Shown here in pieces: positions 57,501 to 64,000 of a stretch of DNA of 64,000 bases (within the stretch, counting starts at the first letter, position 1; each line of letters opens with the position of its first letter). The position numbers were made by a program, and so were the translations under genes. The notes below the pieces were generated by a model that was not told the origin of the DNA, did no database searches, and saw nothing but the letters and a program-made list of their open reading frames with translations. The stretch is from Ampullaceana balthica. Taxonomy: Eukaryota; Mollusca; Gastropoda; Lymnaeidae. The stretch covers positions 1-64,000 of the forward strand of contig CALYLW010000012.1 in the NCBI GenBank assembly GCA_944989445.1. The letters are read 5' to 3'.

Positions 57501-60010
57501 GCCCGGGGCGAGGCGAGCATGATTCGCCCGTAACTTGTGGACTGTGGCCAGATAGAAGTCCCTTCCTTCAATCTTTCTCAAAACCAACGTGCAGTACTGG
57601 ATCCCATACACAATTTGTGAGGTTATTTACCAACGTTTATAACAAAATATTATACATACATTATTAAAGTAAAATAAAAAATTTAAAATCCCTGAGCTTT
57701 AATGTGTGCTCATATCTGAATAGTTTTATCGTCACCTAGAGATACAGTTCTATTTATTGATTATATTTCCAGGTTTCTCAATAGTTTTATTTCATTGTAG
57801 TTGTGTGATCTTTAAAATAATTATTTTCAGTTTTGAGAAACGCATGTCAGAAAAATCCGTTGATGCTGCGACAGTTTAAAAGCTTCTTAATGTCACAAAC
57901 AAATAAACCAAACAACTCTCACTTATATATCCACATAAGAAAGTCTAGAGCTGTCCTGTTAGCATCTGCATTGCTTTCTTGTATAAGGAAATGCTACCCT
58001 CCAAGTGGGCCGGGATGAACACACGGATCCTTCATTTCTGTCTCTTAAGTTGGAAGATCCTTCCATGAACACCTTCATATTGGGTCTCCCCATCATCTGA
58101 AGAGCCGCCTCTCTCTGTACAAGTTAAGGGCTGCGTTTCACCAATGCCGTGCTGCTCAGTGTTACAAAGTATAATTGAACGATTTGTTCTGCAAGGTTGT
58201 TTTTTTATTATTATTTTTTTTTATTTTTTTTTGTCATTGACTGTATACTCTTTCTATTGTGTTGGTTTGTACAGTCTTACCAAGCTCCACTACTTGATTC
58301 CTAAACATATTTACATAAAACTCTCACCCGAGGCCCGATCCTCGTGGATTTTTTCTTTGGGTCTTTCCTGTTCATAATCTGTTGTTATTTTTCAGTTGTT
58401 AAAATTCCCTATTTTCCCATCCTCTTAAATCTATTGCATTGCATCGTTTGGGCGTTATTTATCGTTTACATCCTCCAAAAGTGTTAAGAGTTGTTCTAAA
58501 ATTGCCAAACATAACGTTTCAGATCCTTGTTCTCAATTCTAACTTGCTTGGTTTACCTTGCAAGTGGCTACACGCACACGCTTGTCGCTAATTTGACATT
58601 TTTACTTAAGAGCATCGCACACATGGCTGGAAATTGAAAAGAATAAAAATTTAAGCAAGTAAAAAAAATTACACAAAAATGCGATTCCGAAGCATGAGTT
58701 ACTTTTCTAAATTTCTTTGTGAAGAATCAAAAGAGATTATCATTAATTTATTTCCTCCAATTTTGTGTTCTTCAGAATATTTACGCCCGGGGCAAGCACC
58801 CCCACGACCTCCCCAGCCCCATGCTACATCACTGGCCTAGATCACGGCAACACAAAGTCAATGAACGAATAGCTGGGCACCTGAGAATTTCTGAAGTCAT
58901 AATTATTACTGTCCAGCTATGTAATTGACATTTTGAACGAAAATGAACCGTGGTATCCTCGTCCTATAAACAGGTCCGTCCCAAAAACACTAGCTCCTGC
59001 AGGTCCGTTCCATAAACACTAGCTCCGACAGGTCCGTCCCATAAACACTAGCTCCTACAGGTCCGTCCCATAAACACTAGCTCCTACAGGTCCGTCCCAT
59101 AAACACTAGCTCCGACAGGTCCGTCCCATAAACACTAGATCCTGCAGGTCCGTCCCATAAACACTAGCTCCTACAGGTCCGTCCCATAAACACTAGCTCC
59201 TGCAGGTCGACCCATAAACACTAGCTCCTACAGGTCCGTCCCATAAACACTAGCTCCTGCAGGTCCGTCCCATAAACACTAGCGCCTGCAGGTCCGTCCC
59301 ATAAACACTAGCTCCTACAGGTGGTCTTGGAGCCCACGACCGATGGGCCAGCGTGGAGAGGGTACATAATACCCTCGTCTAGAATTCTGTCATTAACACA
59401 AGCCTTTTGAAAAACAGCTACACACTATTTATAGCTTTCTCTGGAGAAAGACTCTTAACAATATTCACGCTCTTTTTGAAAGTCAAACTATCGTTTCAGG
59501 CTCTGATAGCTTAAGTGGTGGCTGAATTGATAAACTTACTGTCTAGCAAGCAATGCCACAGGTCAAGTATCTCTGTTAGCTTCACTGGTGGCTGAATTGA
59601 TAAACTTACTGTCTAGCAAGCAATGCCACAGGTCAAGTATCTCTGTTAGCTTCACTGGTGGCTGAATTGATAAACTTACTGTCTAGCAAGCAATGCCACA
59701 GGTCAAGTATCTCTGGATGCTACACCTGTATTCATCCCTCAAACTGCCCAGAAGTCTCCCACGGCGTATCCCGAGCACAGTCCCTGATATTTTACTTTTC
59801 TAAGATTAAGTTAAGAGTCTGAATGATAATATTTGAATAAAATTGATTTATAACTTGTTTGTTAACTTTGCGTGCTTGAGGACAACAGAATTTGAGAGAC
59901 ACCCTGTTGTGTTGTGAGACACGCGCGCGGCATGTGTGTTAAAATAACATGATAAAACGACAGCTCAGGGGAGATAGAATCGTCCGATGTACTCACCTCA
60001 ATAACGCCAT
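42552..60010 (-). CDS. gene A: secreted protein with Thr-rich stalk and PAN/apple-like C-terminus (290 aa)
   Basis: Six exons: 60010-59997, 56428-56218, 51831-51716, 51087-51018, 50314-50104, 42802-42552. They total 873 nt, all junction phases agree, stop TAA. Exon 1 contributes 14 coding nt; joined to exon 2 it gives a signal peptide with the core VVILLVMWARGQA. Residues about 30-75 contain NGTGYTPTCGWKV. Exon 3 reads MYDTTWVQLDEYKFLISS and on to NGRF. The 70-nt exon 4 holds WYCVCNASTNGICE. Exon 5 (residues about 138-207) is Thr-rich, including nine consecutive Thr. Exon 6 (208-290) is PAN/apple-like with eight Cys: LCYIG, DCCTLCC, TCEGVNF, ECDL, DCTFW. There is no transmembrane segment, so it is probably secreted. 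The 7.3-kb last intron holds a minisatellite and an antisense LINE. The donor of exon 3 is GTCAGT. Ligand and function are unknown. Confidence 0.75.
43362..44826. repeat. 41-bp minisatellite, left part (about 35 units)
   Basis: The unit AGAATGAAGCGCCTCATTTA + GCAGCCTGGACTAACGTCTCT is 41 bp. Units differ at few sites, and a linked variant (TAGTAGCC with TGGAATAAAG) recurs at intervals, suggesting amplification of multi-unit blocks. The first two units carry ATTCGCG in place of ATGAAGCG. The array resumes at 49007 after the LINE. It lies in intron 5 of gene A. Confidence 0.95.
44811..44826. repeat. left target-site duplication of the LINE
   Basis: TTTAGTAGCCTGGACT, part of a minisatellite unit, is found again at 49007-49022 directly after the LINE. 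The variant TAGTAGCC is carried by a minority of units, which makes a true duplication likelier than chance array sequence. Confidence 0.7.
44827..49006 (+). mobile_element. near-complete EN-RT-RNaseH LINE inserted in the minisatellite
   Basis: About 4.18 kb of visibly GC-richer sequence interrupts the 41-bp array. It starts GTCACCGGAAAGGG, has about 200 bp before the first long frame, and ends shortly after the stop at 48979 with GTGTTTAG and no poly-A. Domain order EN, RT, RNase H and a terminal CCHC zinc finger points to the I/Nimb/Ingi group of non-LTR elements. No separate gag-like first ORF is seen, so the 5' end may be truncated or the element may have only one ORF. It lies antisense to gene A. 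Confidence 0.9.
45032..48979 (+). pseudogene. LINE polyprotein with one in-frame stop: endonuclease, RT, RNase H
   Basis: The frame opened at 45032 is closed by TGA at 45677-45679 and continues in the same frame to 48979. One nonsense change therefore splits an otherwise intact protein of about 1,315 codons. The endonuclease shows LNCCGVRGK, LLQETLL and GDFNAH before the stop and SDHKPI after it. RT motifs after the 45833 Met are APGQDKVNNEMIKN, YRPISLTSCLGK, FFDLRQAYDRVW, LPQGSALSCTLF and the catalytic YADD at residues 470-473. RNase H has FTDGSA (Asp770), DAELEA, CDSRSAL and SHVNVNGNEKAD. A C-terminal CRHC...H...C finger closes it. All catalytic residues after the stop look intact, so decay is recent. 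Confidence 0.9.
49007..49331. repeat. 41-bp minisatellite, right part (about eight units)
   Basis: Continuation of the array at 43362-44826 after the LINE, with the same 41-bp unit. Its first 16 bases are the right copy of the LINE target duplication. The array ends in a partial unit at GAAGCGCCAGCATTGG. Confidence 0.95.
49413..49719. mobile_element. MITE with 34-bp terminal inverted repeats
   Basis: The left terminus CAGCTGAGACTAAAGCAAAG and the next 14 bases (to GCGCTC) pair with the right terminus 49686-49719, with a few mismatches. The interior is AT-rich and non-coding. It lies in intron 5 of gene A. Confidence 0.65.
52386..53150. repeat. 35-37-bp CA-rich minisatellite, about 20 units
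   Basis: Unit built from a (CA)n block followed by GCACATATAAGACGATCTAC. The length of the CA block varies between units, and the right end grows degenerate. It lies in intron 2 of gene A. Cys-rich open frames on the minus strand are artefacts of the CA tract. Confidence 0.95.
53540..55765. repeat. composite repeat family R1, several copies in both orientations
   Basis: The word TTCGATCGATCTGAAATTTT or its inverse occurs near 53765, 54295 (diverged), 54560 and 55580. Segments are bounded by AAATCCCTTATAT and its inverse (about 53936, 54393 and 54900), and share the AAACCCGTAAAAACAAAGTT boundary word. They look like head-to-head nested insertions. A foldback element (55018-55365) sits inside. 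It lies in gene A intron 2. Confidence 0.75.
55018..55365. repeat. foldback element, copy 2
   Basis: Arms of about 125 bp around a central segment containing TGCAGCTCACTCATTCTC; same family as 33056-33402 and 62147-62499. GGACTAAAAAGAAG and GTTTAGTCC mark the two arms. Confidence 0.75.
58973..59322. repeat. 29-bp minisatellite, 12 units
   Basis: Unit AGGTCCGTCCCATAAACACT + AGCTCCTAC, with CTGC, CTAC and CGAC variants at the end of the unit. It lies in intron 1 of gene A, roughly 700 bp inside the gene from exon 1. Confidence 0.95.
59508..59720. repeat. 70-bp tandem triplication
   Basis: Three copies of a 70-bp unit starting GGTGGCTGAATTGATAAACT at 59518, 59588 and 59658. Copies two and three are essentially identical. 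It lies in gene A intron 1, about 300-500 bp downstream of exon 1. Confidence 0.95.
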
Positions 60011-60068
60011 GAGAACCCACCAGTGTCAGAGATCACTATACAAGTCCAGTTGACCGACCCATGGCCGG

Positions 60069-60075
60069 ATTTATA
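60069..60075 (-). promoter_or_regulatory. TATA box of gene A
   Basis: TATAAAT on the minus strand, about 60 bp upstream of the ATG at 60010, which would leave a 5' UTR of about 30 nt. An inverted CCAAT box (ATTGG on the minus strand; CCAAT at 60104-60108) lies about 30 bp further upstream. The combination supports the 14-nt first coding exon. Confidence 0.55.
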
Positions 60076-60110
60076 CTGTTGCTATGGAGAGGCTTACGAC
60101 CGGCCAATGT

Positions 60111-60667
60111 AACCTTGAGTTTATTCTTGTGTCCCAACAAACTCTTGTCATCTCGCCCATGTTTTTTTTAAAATCATTATTGTGTTTAGTTCGATCAAGT
60201 GATGATATTTTTTCAATGAAGCGTAGCGAGTTTCATTAAGCACTCGATGATATTCTCGAGACGCCTTTATTGGTCCGTTGATTCCAAACCCCAGGGGGTG
60301 GGGTGTGGGGAGCTCAGTGATGTGATAAAGCATTGCTTGTATTTATTTATTTTTAAATTTTACTTATTTTTTTATTGATTTTTTTGTGTTTTTATTAATG
60401 ATGTTTATTGTTTATAGAAACAAATGGAGTCGTAGACAAAAGAAGAACATCTATTTCTTAATCTTATTACAATAAGTCGCACAGATGCGTAATTTAAATA
60501 CAAGGTCGCGATAAGTACACTTCGATGCTTTTCAGTTTTTAAGTTAATAGATTTTTTTTATTTGTTGTTTGCGGAATTCTGGCATGGCATACGGTGAGCA
60601 ACAGCTCCTCAAGTGTGACACTATGGCATGTTTTAGAACTGACGGTATCACAGCTAGACGCATTTTT
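60111..60667. other. upstream of gene A, no feature recognised
   Basis: AT-rich sequence with a T-rich stretch at about 60335-60400. It may contain distal promoter elements, but none are recognisable. Confidence 0.4.
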
Positions 60668-62146
60668 AAATCCCTTATATTAACTTCGCGGCCGTCTCAT
60701 CATCTCATCATCTCATCATCTCATGGGCTGGGCGGGCGGAAAAAGAAAAGTCGAAAATGACCCACTTTCCGTAATTCGATCGAACTGAAATTTGGAACAC
60801 TGACCCGTCTGACCTAACAATGCATCGTATCAAAATTTCAGATCGATCGAACGTACCGTAATTAAATTAATGCATTTTTAGTTTATCCTTATATGAGGTA
60901 TGTAATTCAAATTCACGGTTTGTTATTGTTTTTTTGCCACGTGAAAGTTTGAGCTGACGCATTGAGGCGACCCAACGAAGGGACGGGGTGCTTTTGTTTA
61001 CATTTTACGTGTCAAGCTGAGCTCGCTCAAGCGAATCGGTGACCAGACTTTTCCCCTCTCCCCCTCCCACCCACCCCTCCCCCGCCCCTAGGGTTATGAA
61101 GCAAACTTGAGTTAAGACAGATTCAGTCTGTAAATGTTTGAAAATAATCAATACTGTTAGTTATGTCTCATATATAAGGGATTTATAGTCAAAAACTTTG
61201 TTTTTACGGGTTTGTTTGATTAAATCCCTTATATTAACTTCGCGGCCGTCTCATCTTCTCATCATCTCATCATCTCATCATCTCATGGGCTGGGCGGGCG
61301 GAAAAAGAAAAGTCGAAAATGACCCACTTCCCGTGATTCAATCAAGCTGAAATTTGGCACACTGACCCGTCTGACCTAACAATGCATCGTATCAAAATTT
61401 CAGATCGATCGAACTTACCGTAATTAAATTAATGCATTTTTAGTTTATCCTTATATGAGGTATGTAATTCAAATTCACGGTTTGTTATTGTTTTTTTGCC
61501 ACGTGAAAGTTTGAGCTGACGCATTGAGGCGACCCAACGAAGCGACGGGGTGCTTTTGTTTACATTTTACGTGTCACGCTGAGCTCGGTCACGCGAATCG
61601 GTGACCAGACTTTTCCCCTTCAGGGTTATGAAGCAAACTTGAGTTAAGACAGATTCAGTCTGTTTGTTTGTCGGGTTTGAAAATAATCAATACTGTTAGT
61701 TATGTTTCATATATAAGGGATTTATAGTCAAAAACTTTGTTTTTACGGGTTTGTTTTATTACTACGTTTTTATTAGCTCGCTTTCGTTGGTGAGGCATTG
61801 TCCAAGATTTTTTCAAATCTGCCAACGTAAAATTGAACCACTTCTGATGGTCCTAGAGATCTGAACATTTTACCACAGATAGATCTTGGATGACAATGCA
61901 ATGTATCAAAATTTCAGATTGAGCAAATGTACCGTTATTAAATTATTGAACTTTTAAGTTTATCTATAGTCTATATAAAAGCATCTGTACCGTCGGCTTT
62001 TGTTGACATCGGTGAGTTCGCCCCGTGACCACATCACAATGTTTTTAAAACGTTGGGCGGGCGCTTGTGAGGTGTTTGGTAAAATAAATAGAGGTAAAAA
62101 AATATTTTTAAAAACCAGGTTGTTAGAAGTGGACTAAAAAGAATAA
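60668..62146. repeat. composite repeat family R1, two tandem copies plus a third module
   Basis: Segments at about 60668-61184 and 61231-61725 are nearly identical, each starting AAATCCCTTATATTAACTTC and ending CATATATAAGGGATTTA. They are separated by AAACTTTGTTTTTACGGGTT. A third module (about 61760-62146) matches 32110-32450 almost base for base. No protein-coding frame. Confidence 0.75.
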
Positions 62147-62499
62147 AATAAATAGAAGTAAAAAAAAGATTTTTAAAAACCACGTTTTTATAAGCGGACT
62201 AAAAAGAAGAAAATAATTTGAAACTTATTAGTTCAAGTACTTCGATTTAATATGACTAAAAACGTGGGGTGGGTGTTTGGTATAAAAATTAAAGATTTCT
62301 AATGTAGAAGGCAAAAGAGAGATCTATAAGTGAGAGAATGAGTGAACCGCATATGTTAAACCTCATAAGCGCCCGCCCCACGTTTTTAGTCATATTAAAT
62401 CGAAGTACTTGAACTAATAAGTTTTAAATTATTTTCTTCTTTTTAGTCCGCTTATAAAAACACGGTTTTTGAAAATAGTTGTTTTACTTCTATTTATTT
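62147..62499. repeat. foldback element, copy 3
   Basis: Same inverted arms and central segment (GGCAAAAGAGAGATCTATAAG) as 33056-33402. Near-identity of the two copies indicates recent spread. Confidence 0.8.
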
Positions 62500-62510
62500 T
62501 CTCCAATTTC

Positions 62511-64000
62511 TCTGTTTTTCTTTTGTTTATTTTCAATGGTGTCCATCTTCATTCCTAGTCATCCAAAACATGATTACTAATAAATGTTTGTGTTTATAAA
62601 GATTTTTTTCCTTTCCCTTCTAAGAATAAACCAGCATGAGATTATACAATATTTTCTTTTACACGCACTTTGAACAATCTCATTATAAAAATTCGCTACA
62701 GCTTTAACTACTATAACTGTGCGAAGTTCTTTTTAATATTTTTAACAATAAAATTATATGATGTGGAAAATGCAACATACCAAAAAAATAGTTTCTTATG
62801 TTAATAAATATGTCTGCTAGATCAAGGGAAGTGGTTGTAGCCCCCCCCCTCCCCCGCCCCAGCACCACCACCACCACCACACACATTTGTGTGAATATTG
62901 TATTCAATTTTAGAGCTTTATTGCAGTACAACTCCGAAAAATGCCTTAAGCTCAGTCACTCTTTTTGGTATGTAAATACAAACAAGACATCCAGAAAGTG
63001 TTTAGTTTGTTGTTTTTTTTAAAATCATGTTGTCTTTGTTTATATTGTACGGTGTCAGAAGATCGGGCGTGTGATTTCTGTGCTAATCTCTTTGCTGGAA
63101 GGAAAGAAAACCTCTTGGAAGACAACTTCAGGATACAAATTATATCTAATCTCCCTGGTATAACATTATAACATTTTTTATGAAGAGATTTTAGGGAATT
63201 GACAAACATTTGGCTGCAGTATACTGTATAAGTGTGGTTGAAGCTTAATTTTAAGACAATCGGAAAGATCTGAGTCGTTAATCACTTGTCGAAACTAAAT
63301 GGAACAATTCTATTAATAAATTGAATCAACTTTGATACTTTCAGAAAATTTCATTTCAATGTTTACTCAAACCTAGAGTGCAATAAATATGTCCTGTTGG
63401 ATTCGCTGAGAGCAGAACCTGGAGCTTCTCGTGGAACAGACGCTCAATGGTTGTCAGAATGAGTCGAAATAACAACAATAGATTTACTTGGATTTATTCC
63501 ATCCCCGTCGCCCTAATATTTCATCTTAAAACGACAAAACGTGATAACCGCCATTGACTTGTTATCTCAGTCGTGTTGCTCTCTTTCTAGAAATTCTCTA
63601 ATTAATCTTTGAGATTATTTTTAAAATGTAGTGGTCAGTCTTGCTCAGTATAACTATCAGTAACAGGCCGTTGTCAGTATTTGTGAGTAGTATTTCAAGT
63701 ATGCAATGTTTTTTTTTAGAAATTGTGGCCATGAAAATAGATACTCTATATTGAATACTTTTTTTATACAAAGACTTCAAACATGGGAATGCGATTTTTT
63801 TTGCATAAATTTTTAAGTAATTATTCTCTAGCCATTTAAATCTTTTCAGAACTCTGTTTAATATATTCAAAAACTAAAATTCCAAGAAGTTATCCCCAAT
63901 TATGTTTTTTCCACTAAAATTTTAGTGGATTATTCTTGTTGTTTAAAAAGAACAAATAAATACATAAAAAGAAGATTTTATTTATGTTCCTTAACTTATT
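62511..64000. other. AT-rich flank, no feature recognised
   Basis: No splice-supported exon, RNA gene or mobile element identified. A C-run and CCA repeats lie at 62838-62882. The open frames on both strands lack recognisable motifs. Confidence 0.45.

Overview
This is an AT-rich eukaryotic window made mostly of introns and repeats. It has no prokaryotic features. GT..AG introns, secreted multi-exon proteins, an Ig-domain gene, hAT, Tigger-like, Helitron-like, LINE and SINE repeats, and very dense minisatellites point to a metazoan, most plausibly a gastropod mollusc. The organism is inferred from style, not shown by a diagnostic gene.

The main content was assembled by hand from splice sites and reading phase. 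Three same-orientation (minus strand) paralogues share one exon plan. Gene C lies at 7351-11498, gene B at 14454-20954 and gene A at 42552-60010. Each has a signal peptide followed by a Cys-containing N-terminal module (CGWK/CGWE motif, then an invariant 70-nt exon carrying WYCVCN in A and B). A Thr/Ser-rich stalk exon and a C-terminal PAN/apple-like Cys-rich exon follow. All three CDSs close in frame: 290, 381 and 257 aa.

Between B and A, on the plus strand, is a gene of nine exons (26028-39809, 272 aa). It encodes a signal peptide, one V-like Ig domain over two exons, and a stalk built from five tiny exons (36-51 nt), all phase 1 at both ends. The locus therefore holds two families of apparently secreted, glycosylated recognition-type proteins, with rapidly evolving stalks and modular exons. 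Any immune role is inference.

The rest is mobile and repetitive DNA. 1-7350 holds MITEs, a CR1/Jockey-like LINE fragment, a SINE and a 24-bp minisatellite. 22339-25301 is a broken hAT element with a perfect 8-bp target duplication. The Ig-gene introns hold a tRNA-derived SINE whose tail matches the LINE, a MITE, a foldback element, a 33-bp minisatellite, two nested hATs and a Tigger-like element. Intron 5 of gene A holds a 41-bp minisatellite split by a GC-richer EN-RT-RNaseH LINE (44827-49006) with a 16-bp target duplication and one in-frame stop. 53540-55765 and 60668-62510 hold copies of a composite repeat family; 62511-64000 shows nothing recognisable.
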